Shown here one piece after another: positions 23,601-35,165 of a stretch of DNA of 64,000 nucleotides (position 1 is its first letter; every line of letters starts with the position of its first letter). The stretch covers positions 298,073,080-298,137,079 of the forward strand of contig NC_085136.1 in assembly GCF_035046485.1 (NCBI RefSeq), read 5' to 3'. Source of the stretch: Aedes albopictus. Its lineage: Eukaryota; Arthropoda; Insecta; Diptera; Culicidae. Made by a program: the position numbers and the translations under genes. Under the pieces are notes generated by a model. The model was not told the origin of the DNA. It ran no database searches and worked only from the letters and a program-made list of their open reading frames with translations.

Positions 23601-25586
23601 CCCTGGAGCACCATAAAATCCTGAAACGAATTGAAAAGGCTTGAAACCCCTCTCTGAAACTCTCTGAGACCCCCATAGATATCTCGAAAAGTTCCCTAAA
23701 GCCCCAAGAAATCCTCTAAAGTTTCTCTAAAAATGATGAAAAAACTCAAATTTCGAAGACACAGAGATAGATCTGTCTTACAGAAATTCATTAAGAAGTT
23801 TCGCCAGAGATTCCTTCAGAACTTCCGGATGCAACTTCTTCAAAAATTTCTCGAAAGATTTCTGTACAAAATCTTCCACGGATTGCTTTTAAAATCGCTT
23901 CATGATATTATTCAGAAAAATACTCAATGGATTTGTTCATTAAACCTTCCATATTCTTTTAGAATATGCTTAAGCGGTTTCTTTGGGATTTTTTTTCTGT
24001 AATTCCTTAAGAAAACTTTCCCGTGCTTTTTCGAGACATTCTTTTGAAAATTCTGAAAATTATTCCTTAAAGAAATGTTCCGCAGATTCCTTTTAAAACT
24101 CTGCCAAGGATTGCTTAAAAACTCAGTCCAACACATTTTTTGAAAATTTAACAGGAATTTTGTTGGGGTTTCATCCAAAAAATCTTACAGGTATTCCTCC
24201 AGAGTTTTTTTTATTAATGGTTTAAACTGATTCCAGCAGGACTTTTTCCAGAGATACCTTCAGAAATTCACACAGTTTCTTCCAGGTATTCTTTCAGGAG
24301 TTCCAGCTTAAATTCCTATATGTAAATATTTATCCAAAAAATTTCTTAAGAATTTTCTTCGCTAATTCCCTAATTCAGTATTTGATCTAAAATAGTCCTT
24401 AAAGTTCCTACAGGAATTCCTTAAGAAATGTTTGAAGAGAATTGTCTAGGAATATTTGCAGACGGTTTTTCAAAAAAAATCAAATAGCTTTTTTAATTCC
24501 TCAAAAAATCTTTTATGAATTCCAACAATGTTAATATATATGTCTTTACAAATTATTTTTGAAATATCTTCAAGAATTGCATAAAAAAATATCTCTTAAG
24601 ACTCCTTTTATATTTTAACGATTCGATTATGTCAGCAAAGAATTTCTTCAATAGTTTTCCCATGGATTTTGATTTCAGAGACTTTTCATAAATTCTTTCA
24701 ATTCCAGAAATTCATTGAAATTGAATTGCTACTTTGGTTCCACCAAAAATATCACTTGGTACTACTTTATAGACTCTTACGAGGATTTCTTCGGAAACTC
24801 TAGTAGAAATTACTGAAAGAGTCCCTGCATAAATTTCTAAAGTAATACCAGTTTTCTGAAGGTTTTTCCCTGAGAGAACTCTAAGATAAACTTCTGGAGA
24901 TTTTAAGAGGAACTTCTTGAAAATGTTCTAAAGAGATTCTCTGAAACACTGCCTGGAGGAATTCTTGAAATACCTTTGGAGGAATTTCTTACATAGTGTA
25001 ATGAGAAACTTCTGGAGGAACTTAAAAGTAATTTCGAGAAAAAAATCCTGAAATATTTTTTGTAAGAATTTATGGAGAAGTTTTTCTGAAAAAAAATCCT
25101 GAACAGAAATTAAAAAAAAACACTCTTGAGGAAATTCCGAAGAACAATTTATTAAAGATTCTCAAAAGCATTCAGTAGACTTTCCTGTAGAAATTACAGA
25201 CAAACACAAACTAATAATTCTTTTAAAAAACAATGAATGAATTTCCGAAGGTATCCTTGGGAGATTTCCTGGATTAATCCGTAGAAAAACTTCCTGGGAT
25301 TCCAAAATGGATTAGAAGACAAAAAATCGCAAAAGAAATTTCTGAAAATATGCTTGAAAGAAGGAAATTCTGAAGAAATATTAGTAAAAAAAAGTCTGGA
25401 AGAAATTTCTGAAGCAACCGAAATGTTTGAAGGATTCCCTGAGAGAAAAGAAAAATTTTCAGTAGGTAATCCAATAAAAAGTTCTTGAAAACATAGATAT
25501 GCCAGTCATTAAATAGTGGAGTATTCTGAAGAAATTTCGGAGAGAATCTCCCAAGATGTTCTAGAAGAATGTCTTATTGAATCGTA
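20640..25586. repeat. Very large degenerate 12-bp GAATTC-type array, orientation-switching
   Basis: Nearly 5 kb of diverged monomers: mostly reverse (TTCCTCCAGGAA-like) at 20640-21120, forward (ctgaaggaattt-like) at 21180-23340, reverse at 23720-24700 and forward again to 25586. A GAAACCCC block (23385-23720) and a short non-repeat patch (22975-23085) interrupt it. The many short Phe/Lys/Glu- or Ser/Asn/Arg-rich frames inside (60-105 codons) follow the 4-residue period and are not genes. Confidence 0.8.
23385..23720. repeat. GAAACCCC-type block inside the 12-bp array
   Basis: Monomers such as ctgaaactccta, ttgaaacactt and ttgaaacccctc form a C-rich island between oppositely oriented GAATTC-type arrays. 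The orientation of the GAATTC array flips across it. Confidence 0.6.
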
Positions 25587-25589
25587 TAA

Positions 25590-26264
25590 CACTAGTTTAC
25601 ATAATAAAACGAAAGTCGTGAACTTCTGTCAACGACCAACATTTTTGAAGTACAATTTAGTGCTGATTTCGAAACCGCGCTTCAAAAAATTTTAAGTAGA
25701 GCAGTTTTTGAGTTTTAGCTCAATATCAAGTTTTACAATTTTTTTAAAATATGGAATTTACAAAAATTCAAAAATCTAACGTTTTGTTCAACCAATTTCA
25801 AATCTTTTTCCATAAACTAAATGCTGAATACAATACCATTCGATCATCTGAATGCAGGTTATGCGTTAGAGTGATGAAATTTAAGATATTGGCGAGTTTT
25901 TGGGACAATCTCTTTAAATTTCATCAAAGTTTCCAAAAATATATAAAGAAATGTATTTTTTCAATAAGAAAAACAATTTAAAAATTCTTTCTCAGCGTCT
26001 ATTTGACATATCATATTAGGCGAGTTACAGTAAAAAATTCAGCTCAATCGGAGCATTGATTACGGAGAATGAGTTGTGTGAAGCGAGCGACTTTTCTTAA
26101 AAATAGAACAAAAATCGATTTCAAATCATCAACCTTGTATGGAAAGTCGAAAAAAAATTCCGCTCTACTGTAATTTTTTTCCTTCACGTTTTCAAACTCA
26201 GGGCATGATTCTACACCAAAAATGATCATCAGCTTACCGAGTTCAAAAATGCTGTAAACTAGTG
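25590..26264. mobile_element. CACTA-like MITE, copy 2
   Basis: 675 bp with the same termini as copy 1 (CACTAGTTTACA...TGTAAACTAGTG) and the same flanking TAA (25587-25589 and 26265-26267). Interiors are colinear with copy 1, for example the stretch beginning aaaacgaaagtcgtgaactt in both. It sits inside a 12-bp array. The inner minus-strand frame shared by both copies (TLVYSIFELGKLM) is short and is not evidence of a transposase. Confidence 0.85.
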
Positions 26265-26267
26265 TAA

Positions 26268-26930
26268 TCAATGACTTCTGGAGGACTTCTGGAGAAACTT
26301 TCAGAAAAATATTTGAAGAATTTTTGGAGGAATTTCTGGAAAAATGCCAAGGAATAATTCTGGCAGAAGTTCTTGAAGGTAGCTCTTGAGAATCATTACA
26401 AGGAATGCATGTATGAATATTTGAGGGAATTCTAAGAAGAGTTTCCTAAAGAATTTCTGGAAAAATATGATTTTCTGAGGAAATTTCGTGAGAAATACCT
26501 GCACAAATTTCTGAGAAACTGAAAACTGAGCAATAGTTGGAGAAACTCGTGGACTGGTTCGAAGGAGAATCGTTCGGGGTCAAACATACATAGAAATACC
26601 AAGAAAAATTCGTTGTGGAATTCATTAAAGAAGCCCTGAAGAAATTTCAGTAAAAATTTCAAAGTAATGCATGGACAGAAATATATTCGAAGGGATACCT
26701 GGAAGAATCATTGGAGGGATTCTTGCTTAAATCATACAAGGAATTTCTTGCGAGAATTCTATTCCTGCATTCCAGAAAAGCTTCGGTAAATGTCGAAAGA
26801 ACCCCCTGATGGAATTTCTAGTGGTTTTTCTTGGGCGTTTTATTATTCTTTATCAAGGTACTACTATCGTAAAGAGAAAGACAAGTCATCCAAATAATAT
26901 GCATAAGGTGCTTTATTTAAATCGTTTTGG
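26268..26930 (+). repeat. 12-bp GAATTC-type array, continuation
   Basis: Monomers ctggaggacttc, ctggagaaactt and ctggaaaaatgc continue the array of 25500-25586 in the same orientation after the MITE. It fades at about 26800. Confidence 0.65.
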
Positions 26931-27779
26931 CGTACCAGTATAAAGGGCGCTGAACTTTTGAAACCTTGAGTAGCCAGTTCCGATTTTACCATGATAGCAC
27001 TGCATTGTTGAAGATCATTCTGAGAAAAAATCTGAGACATCATTCAAGTTTTGACCAGCTAAATACTCAGCACCACCCACAGTGTAAGCCCGGTCCCATA
27101 AGGTTCAAAACGAAAGTGAAATGATGATTCCCCTCTCGCGTGTAGTTACAGTCTCTATGTCTATGGAAAAGCGATAATTGCCGTTTTGCTTACTGCTGTG
27201 ACGACGATGAAAAGACTGAAGAAACTGAAGATGATGATGATGATGGTGTTTACCTTGTCGCCATCTATCGTGGTTGTCGTCGTCGTTGGTCGGTCGGCTT
27301 CGATTATGATGGATGGCCAGCGTTGCCGTTGGATGGATGGCACTGTCAATAGAAAACGTTCGGATGTTTGGATAGTAGATTATTTAATAGGATGTGAAGA
27401 AATCTGCGCAACTTTGGTCTGGCTGGGCTATAAGATCAACTGGGCGGACGTAGGGGTCGCGTCGTCGTCGCCGGCCGTAATCTGATTTTGGAAGTGGATT
27501 AGAAATTAGGAACGTTTCGTAACATACTGCCCTCCTCGGTTTGCTTTTTCGCACGTTCGACTTTCGCTTTTTTCCCTGTAGGATTTCTAGCAGACAATGG
27601 ATTCTTTCATCGTTTGGTGCGTTCGAGTGCCTACGCATAAATGACGTTAAGTGGTTGGACCGGCGGCGGCGGCGACGATACAAGTCAACTCGAGCTTGAG
27701 GTGACAAAAATGGACAAGCTTTGGGATGTGAGTGCTGACTGGTATGGGTGCTTGGGAGGTTCCGGAAACTGTGCAAACG
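26931..27779. other. Unassigned DNA with a short dispersed repeat
   Basis: 26930-27010 is similar to 15820-15905. (GAT)n occurs at 27226-27247. The 130-codon minus-strand frame 27776-27384 is Arg/Ser/His-rich, shows no domain and is not supported. It could be unique sequence. Confidence 0.4.
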
Positions 27780-27781
27780 TA

Positions 27782-28175
27782 CACTGAAATAAATTTTGTT
27801 GTCGAAACTACCGATTCCATAGTAAAATTACTAACCGTACCTATGATTCTCAACCGACAACAAAATCTGTTAAGATAACTGAAATATGCTTAAAATTACA
27901 ATGCATTGTAGTAAATTCAACTAAAAGCATAGTCGTCTCAACAACAAAACATTGTTAATTTTTCCAGGACACGCATTTTACAACATAGTATGGTTAAAAA
28001 TACAATGCTCATTTGTTAAATTAAGACTATTTTTGGTAATGTTAACTACACTGCTAATTAAGTTGACAGTGTTTTAGTGGAATTAACTGGAAACTGTTGT
28101 CGGTTGAGAATCATAGGTACGGTTAGTAATTTTACTATGGTATCGGTAGATTCCACAACAAAATTTATTTCAGTG
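27782..28175. mobile_element. 394-bp MITE with ~81-bp terminal inverted repeats
   Basis: The left arm 27782-27862 and right arm 28095-28175 are reverse complements over 81 bp with about three mismatches (termini CACTGAAATAAATTTTGTTG). The dinucleotide TA flanks both ends (27780-27781 and 28176-28177). No coding capacity. The TA target suggests Tc1/mariner mobilisation. The low arm divergence suggests recent activity or arm homogenisation. Confidence 0.85.
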
Positions 28176-28177
28176 TA

Positions 28178-28885
28178 GAAGGTGGCTCATTTAGCTGAGC
28201 TGCTAGACGGGACCAATACGTTTTGGATGCGGGGCCATTGTTATAAACTATTGTAAAGTTTTTACGACAACCGGGGCTCAGCATTTCTTGTTCCGCCGTA
28301 AAAATGGTTAGGTAATAAAAAAGAAATGTGCAAATTTATTCTGGGTGTTGTTGTAAACGCCGATGTAAGTGACTTACAGTTACGTAATGTTTAGTTGTGC
28401 ATTATAAGAAACTCTATTTCCTTTTCAATGTTTCGTTAAAAACTTTGTCACCTTGTCATCCAACTTTTGGAAAATTCCACAATCAGTACATCATCTAACG
28501 CGACACGACGAGAGAAATTCACCCTGTCCACACGAAACAACACCTGCCACCACCGCACCGTCGTTATCCCGCGGACCATCAATAACTTCGAAACATTTCA
28601 AATATTTACATATGTAGAAAGAAACACTATCATTAGCAAAGAGGACGGACTGGACCACTTATATCGGTGGGTGCGCGACAGTTCGTCGCTCGGTGAGGTG
28701 AACTTTCCTTAATATATAAACACACATTAATATTTTAAAATGTGACTTTCTTCTTCCATCACCTTTTTGTCGGGATTCGTTCCACGGCGGCCGAATTCGG
28801 GTTTCGGGTCGATTGTAGTGGCGCAGTGGTGTCCAACTCTTACAGCGATAGGGGCCGAAAAATTTAAGCACTTTAACGAACGTTT
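28178..28885. other. Unassigned DNA, no supported gene
   Basis: AT-rich with short frames only. No repeat structure visible to me. Confidence 0.4.
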
Positions 28886-29013
28886 TTGCCTTTCTCGTAC
28901 ACCAAGGTGTACCGAAAGGCTATATGTTCACTCCAAAAACGAAAATTTGATAGAGCCTCCGGAGGGGTCAAGTCTTATATACCAATCGACTCAGCTCGAC
29001 GAATTGAGGTGAT

Positions 29014-29132
<119 letters not shown>

Positions 29133-29269
29133 CAAAAAAACTCACATCACTTTTTGGCAGTAAACCTCATCCGATTTCAATGACCGACGGTTCATTCGAC
29201 GCGGAATCTGGTCCCATTGTTTCCTATTGAAAATGGTTCGGATCGGTTCAGCCGTTCCGGAGATATGGC

Positions 29270-31290
29270 CATTTAGGTGTTCCGGAATGGTACCCCAGGA
29301 AGGGACCAGATATGAAAATGCATCAAACCTATGCATGCGACACATCAAACCACGGCATTTTCGATAACCTGATGAGCGGTAAGCAGAAAAATAGTCTAAG
29401 ACCATATCTGAACCGGTAGTGTTCCGGAACCGGTTCCGGGTGTCCCGCCGTAAGTGGCCAAATATCAAAGTGAATCAAACCCATGCATGAGACACATCAA
29501 ACCACGGCATTTTCGATAACCTGATGAGCGGTAAGCAGGAAAATAGTCTCAGACCATATCTGAACCGGTAGTGTTCCCGAACCGGTTCTGGGCGTCCCGC
29601 TGTAAGGGGCCAAATATACAATTGTACCAAACCCATGCAAGCGACACATCAAACCACGGCATTTTAGATGACCTGATGGACAATGAGCAGGAAAATCATC
29701 TCAGACCATATCTGAACCGGTAGTGTTCCGGAACCGGTTCTAGTCGTCCCGCTGGAAGCGGCCAAATATACAAGTGAACCAAACCCATGCATGCGACACA
29801 TCAAACTACGGCATTTTCGATAACCTGATGAGCGGTAAGCAGAAAAATAGTCTCAGATCATATCTGAACCGGTAGTGTTCCAAAACCGGTTCTAGGCGTC
29901 CCGCTGGAAGTGGCCAAATATACAATTGAACCAAACCCATGCATGCGGCACATCAAACCACGGCATTTTCGATGACCTGATGGATAATGAGCAGGAAAAT
30001 CATTTCAGACCATACCTGAACCGGTAGTGTTCCGGAACCGGTTCTAGGCGTCCCGCTGGAAGTGGCCAAATATACTATTGAACCAAACCCATACATGCGA
30101 CACGTCAAACCACGGCATTTTCGATGACCTGATGGACAATGAGCGGGAAAACCATCTCAGATCATATCTGAACCAGTAGTGTTCCAGAACCCGTTCCGGG
30201 GTTCCCGCCGAAGTGGTTGAATCTGAAAGAGAAACAAACCCGTACATGCGTCACATCAAATAGCGGCTTTTTAGATTACCTAATGAACAGTCAGCAAGTG
30301 TTTCGGAATCGGTTTTGAGTGGCCGGAAGAGGCCAAATGTAAAAGTGAACCAAATCCAGGCATGTGACACATCAAATCGTGGCTTTTGCGATAACCTGAT
30401 GAACAGTTAGCTAGGAAACGGGATGAATGACCCATAAAAGGTTAAAATCCCTGGTAATAAACAAACAACAACAACAGTTAGCTAGGAAATTGCCTTACGT
30501 CACTGGTAGTGGTCCGGAATTGGTTCAGAGAGTCCCGTCGAAATTGTCAAACCCTGCATGTGGCACCTTCAATTTGCAGCGTTTTTGGTTAACCGATGAG
30601 CAGTTAACAAGACAATAATGTTAGACCATATTTGGTTCAGCCGGTAGTTACCCGGAATCACATCCGGGTAATAAAATGTAAAATTTAACCAAACCCATGG
30701 ATGCGGTACATCAAATCACGACCAGTCTTGTAAACATTCGACACTTTTTACTACCTTCATTTCGTTGCCGCAGTCGGGTGTCAGTCGGCTTTGTTACATT
30801 CGTGCGCTATTGTTACCTCTTACCTACACACAACACGAGCAGTAGAACGAAGACTGATCACGACTTATCGACAACCTGATGGAAAAATAGGGTCAGACCA
30901 CATTAGATTCCCGGTAGTGTTGCGGGTTCAGCTGTGGTTTCGAAAGTGGTTAGAAGTAAAAGTGAAGCAAACCCATTCATGCGATATATCAAATCGCGGT
31001 GATTAGGTAAAGGTGAAAAAATAGCAATAAAATATTCTCAGACCATAATTGGGACAACCGGTAGTGTCATGGTTCATGACTCATGGAATCAGATCCGGCT
31101 ATCCCACCGGAAATTACCAAGTATAAAAATGAATCAAACCCATACATACGACACATCAGATCGCAGATTTTTTGATAATCTAATGAACGGTTAGCAAGAA
31201 AATAGCCTTAGATCACATTAGAGACTAGCTGTTGTGTAGCAGAATCAACGTTCATGTGAAAAATTAAATCGTGGCTTTGTTTAATGGCCT
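29270..31290 (+). repeat. ~152-bp tandem repeat array
   Basis: The landmark ACCGGTAGTGTTCC recurs about every 152 bp from 29413 to 30175 (six clear units), each with CATGCATGCGACACATCAAA and CGATAACCTGATGA. Units become progressively diverged and truncated from about 30200 to 31290, and one is split by a 54-bp retroposon tail. Confidence 0.85.
30419..30472 (+). mobile_element. 54-bp severely truncated retroposon with 17-bp target duplication
   Basis: AACAGTTAGCTAGGAAA flanks the insert at 30402-30418 and 30473-30489. The insert ends in an A-rich tail (aataaacaaacaacaac) and reads like the extreme 3' end of a LINE or SINE. It lies inside one unit of the 152-bp array, so it postdates that unit. 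Confidence 0.8.
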
Positions 31291-32214
31291 GATAAACATA
31301 AGGTATGAACAACAATGACGAATAGGTCTAAGTTCTCATATATGAGAACAAAATATAGACAAAACTAAAGCGATCTCATCAAATCGTACCATTTCAGATT
31401 CCTGAGGTGTAAAGTTATAGCAGGATTGGTCAACGTTGAATGGAAAAATAAGAATTTGATCGCGTAAACAGAAGATGGTGGCTGTTTTAAGGAATTTTGA
31501 GCTCTAAAACTATGTAAAATAAATGTATTTGGTATGGGAAATTTGTTTGGAGTCCACCAGAGTATCCAAAATAGCGGTCCAAAGTCCAAGATAATGGCCC
31601 AGTACTCAAGTTAGTGCCTATTTTATAGGATTTTTAATTCTTGCATTATGGGCATATTTTGTATGAAAATATGTCCAGAATTCAAAATTTGTAATCCGAA
31701 AACCCAAGCTGTGCGCTGTTTCACAAGGTCTGCAATATGACTATAGTTTGAATGGGGAAGAATGCCGGTCTTCGTACAAAACTGGTAACCAGAAAATCAT
31801 AAACGACATGCCAAAATTCAATACGGCGACTATTTTATGTAATTTTAGGTGCAGAGTCCAAAAATGAATACCAGAACATCCAAGATGGTGTCTCAATGTT
31901 CAAGATGGCGGTTAGTTTAGTTGGGGTAGATATCTGAAGTCATAAAATGATGACCGGAAAATCTAAAATGACGTTTCAAAATTTTGCGGCTTCATGAAAC
32001 TTGTTTGGTTTGAGTTTTGGATCGTTGTCCTATATTTTCTGAATATGGGATGTTATGCTAATATAAAATGTATCCATATTGAGTAGATTTAGCAAGCAGT
32101 TTTCATTTTGTATTTTTGTCAATGTCATCAACATGTCGCTCGAGTTTTGTTGAAATGATATTTTAAAGCACGAGAAAGGCACCATCACCGCTAGGTGGAT
32201 TAATTAGGGTTTTT

Positions 32215-32670
32215 TTTTTTGTATCTTCCAGTAAACTCCTATTCATTTTTTTACTTAATCGTTCATTTAAGGCTCATGCGCCATCAGGCATAACGGAGCC
32301 GAATTCTTTTAGAACTATTTTACAATTTCATATTCGTGACTTATTTACTAGGTTAGCTTTGGGGATCCGTAAAACTCGCGGTTTGGTCGAGGTTAGGAGG
32401 AACAATAATGTTTGAGGAAGGGATGGGGTAATAGGGCCTTTTGTTGACTTTCAGCAACGTGGCGTAGCGTAGTGGCTGCTGGTCAAACGTAAAGTGGACA
32501 AACAACCTATAACGATACAAACAAACGGTTTTCGAAGGGACTCGAGCTGGACAAGTGGAACAACAAGACTTCAGCTCGTTTAAAAAAGTCGTATACAACC
32601 TTCATGTAGTCAAGATCAAGCGTACGCAACACATCTCTAAAGTCTTTCTTTTCTGGTTTCCCTCGGATCT
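32215..32670. other. Unassigned DNA, no supported gene
   Basis: Starts with a T-rich run (32211-32222). Only short frames occur, with nothing recognised. Confidence 0.4.
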
Positions 32671-32671
32671 G

Positions 32672-32876
32672 GTAATATTGTGGATTCAGCACCAAATTGG
32701 TGTCGGAAATAACTTCATTGACTTCCACTGCCTTTCTTATGCGTTAAACATAACGTCGGAAGTAGTGCGCTGTATAGCAAATCTACTTCCGACGTTATGT
32801 TTAACGCACAGGAAAAGCAGCGGAAGTCAATGAAGTTACTTCCGACACCAATTTGGTGCTAAATCCACAATACCGT
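32672..32876. mobile_element. ~205-bp near-perfect palindrome (foldback MITE)
   Basis: The left arm (ttgtggattcagcaccaaat, continuing ggtgtcggaa) and right arm (ttccgacacc, continuing aatttggtgctaaatccaca) are reverse complements over about 95 bp with few mismatches, around a short centre near 32765-32785. No coding capacity. I did not resolve a target duplication. Confidence 0.75.
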
Positions 32877-33049
32877 ATTTGGGGCATACCCTCACAACAT
32901 GATTGATATCACACTCCTATTCATCTTGTACACCAAATTTGAGAAGAAAAGGCTAGCACATTTATCGAACGATTCATTCATTTCATTTTTCATTTATTAA
33001 ATTCAACATAAAATTCTTGATAACACTGAGTCAACAATTTGCCGCCATA
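32877..33049. other. Short unassigned spacer
   Basis: AT-rich, no structure recognised. Confidence 0.4.
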
Positions 33050-33213
33050 ATGTTTGTTTTGCAGTTGCAGCTCTCCAACGTCGGTCACGCCCAACAATGC
33101 TCGCCAGATCACGCTCAATTCACGCGCAATCCTCCATGCTTTCTTGTACCTACCGTATGATTGTCAAACATTTAACAGAATTATTTTCCGGCATTCTCGC
33201 AACATGCTCTGCC

Positions 33214-34029
33214 CAAGGGGGTGGACAGCTTTGCTCAGAGCAAGCTTTTGTTGATCGAGCAGCTCTGAGTTGCTCCCATTTGGTCAAAAATGTTCCCCTG
33301 ATCAAAAAGTGGTCAAGAGTTATGAAAAGCACTCGACCCTTCAATCTTGATTGAATTGGAAGTCACAGGATTGGAACGCGAATCTAAATTGTGAGCCATA
33401 AATTCTGAATTGATGGAACTATCCAGTGAAAAGTGTGAACAGCAACTATATATAGAAGTGATTAGTTTACAAATGCTGAAATCAATCTTCTTACTAACCA
33501 GATAATGCCAGTTGATTGACTTAAAACTCTCAATGGCTTAGAGCTGCGTTTCTCAAAATCAACTTTATGGAGTCTGGCTTGTCGCAGGCCTTTAAAACAT
33601 ACAGGAAAATCCTAGTCAGTTACAGGCTGGGTTACGAATAAGCATACAGTAGACCTAGCAGTAGACACTCTTTTTCCCACAACAGTGGGAATTCCGGCGC
33701 ACAATTTCTTCAAAGAGAAGAAATTTTCTTCCATTGCTCACCAGCAAGAGAATTTTCTTTTCTTCGAAGAAATTGTGTGCCGGAGTTCGCTTACAGATTT
33801 AGTGAATTAACCATTACTACATTTTAACAAACCAAAAATAAAAAGCTTAGAAAATCCTGAAACATCGATGCAGTGTCCTGCAAGCGGTACGCTTATGTTT
33901 TACTTCGTAAACAAACGAAATCTGTGGTTGCTAAGTACAGCTACGCTGTATGGAGTAACCTGAGTTGCTCAGAGTTACTCAAGATCTGCTTATGATCAGC
34001 TCGAGAGCAAAATCTATCTCCCCCCCTTG
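33214..34029. mobile_element. Non-autonomous hAT-like element, 816 bp
   Basis: Flanked by the 8-bp duplication GCTCTGCC (33206-33213 and 34030-34037). Termini are CAAGGGGG...CCCCCTTG, with extended imperfect similarity (CAGCTTTGCTC against TAGATTTTGCTC). The uninterrupted version of the target is seen at 9591-9615. An 8-bp TSD with short C/A-starting TIRs fits hAT. No transposase frame. Confidence 0.8.
33685..33795. repeat. ~110-bp hairpin nested in the hAT-like element
   Basis: Arms ccggcgcacaatttcttcaa and ttcgaagaaattgtgtgccgg are reverse complements and continue inward through agagaagaaatttt and aattttcttttctt around a short loop. It could be a separate tiny MITE or an internal part of the host element. 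Confidence 0.65.
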
Positions 34030-34210
34030 GCTCTGCCCACCATATCCGTCCAGCTTGAGCGACTGACTTTCAGGATGTGGTGTTTACCGTAGAGTGCAGC
34101 GAGTTCGTGGCTTATCCTTCACTGCCACACAGCGTTCGCCAAAGATCTCTCTATATACCTGCAAGGTAGACGAATTCTTGTACCATCTCGAAGGTGACCG
34201 TCTATCGTAA

Positions 34211-34625
34211 CATTGCTGCCAAGGTTTGTCCTTTGTCGCTCAGTTCCACCAGTCAGTCCGACGTTAGTGTTTCACGTGTCAGCGATGTGCATTAGTATGC
34301 AAGAGAGATCATCACCTGACGAGATTCGAATGATCTGGACCTGGACGATGTGTTGGAAGCTGGTTTATACGTCATTTTTGGAAGATTTCTCATACAACGA
34401 AGATCTGATCCATTGTCGAGCGGCCGTCGATGAAGCTGGCTTGATAACTTCCAACGAACCCATTAGTTTTGGGTGATAGACGGCGGAAGAGGATAAATGA
34501 TAGCTCTTGAGCAGGCAGCATTCGGAATGGTGATCACTTCTAACTTGTCGCCCTTTTTTGTAGAGGCGGGGAGCAGTAGTTGTCATAGAGCCTTCGTGTC
34601 TTATACGTCGCAACAAAACGGCTGG
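34211..34625 (-). mobile_element. RTE reverse-transcriptase fragment, heavily decayed
   Basis: Colinear with 2085-2525 of the RTE element near the window start: shared stretches include gcgagattcgaa/gacgagattcgaa, the ataaacggtgg-type segment and aacttgtcgcccttt (34545). All frames are broken. Confidence 0.6.
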
Positions 34626-34641
34626 ACGATGCAAACATATA

Positions 34642-35165
34642 ATGGTCGATTTGACACGAGGCGATTCTGATCCAAGTAAATTCAATCAACCAGAGCCATA
34701 CAACTCTGCCATGGCCAAAAATCTAATTCCGTACGAGATGCAATTTGGGCACAAGCCAAAAGCGACCGGACTGCGAGCCTTCGGAAGCAATCACGTTCCT
34801 AAGGAGATACAGACGAAGCTTGGTGCGATGAGTCAGGTCGGATACGGTATCAACGGATATCGCCTAAGGAACAGAAGCAATCATCGCTCAGGACGTGATC
34901 GTTAAAAAAATTGAGTCGAATGGTCTGGTGGATGTGCACAGCACACTTATACCTGGTGTCCAACCGTCTAAAACCGTCGAATGAAAAGCCAAATTTCCGT
35001 GTTGAAGTGAATTACAAACCAGTGATTGAAGAAACGGAGCTGGTGGTGGTTGTGATTTATCAGCTGACGAGCTAAACGAAGTTCCAGTTCGACAGAGCGA
35101 CCGGCTTCAAAGGCCATTTGCCGGTTTTTTTAACTTCAACGTATGCATGAGCTTTTGCGTTGAAT
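34642..35165 (+). pseudogene. Ty1/copia pol fragment (integrase C-terminal region)
   Basis: Frame 34642-34905 reads NLIPYEMQFGHKPKATGLRA and FGSNHVPKEI, matching the region after the integrase core where copia elements have a TPYEM-x-GxKPxLxxLRVFG block. Later frames give an AQDVIV-like motif, GLVDVHSTLIPGVQPSKTVE, then a VRQSERLQRPF-like motif. No LTRs are visible nearby. It belongs to a different copia lineage from the element at 38875-49497. Confidence 0.75.

Larger units (their letters stand above)
33050..34210 (-). mobile_element. RTE-like 3' fragment, split by a hAT-like element
   Basis: 33050-33213 and 34030-34210 are the two parts of one minus-strand fragment colinear with 9475-9960: shared landmarks are cggcattcttgcaacatgcc, ccaccgtatccttccggc and ccgtctatcgtaacattgct. 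The interruption is the 816-bp element at 33214-34029. Confidence 0.7.

Noticed and set aside
27384..27776. 130-codon minus-strand Arg/Ser-rich frame
   Set aside because: No domain, low-complexity composition from CGG/CGA-type repeats, no supporting context.
29270..31290. Possible CRISPR-like or centromeric satellite
   Set aside because: Units of about 152 bp are contiguous with no unique spacers, and the array lies inside one dispersed element copy, so neither label fits.
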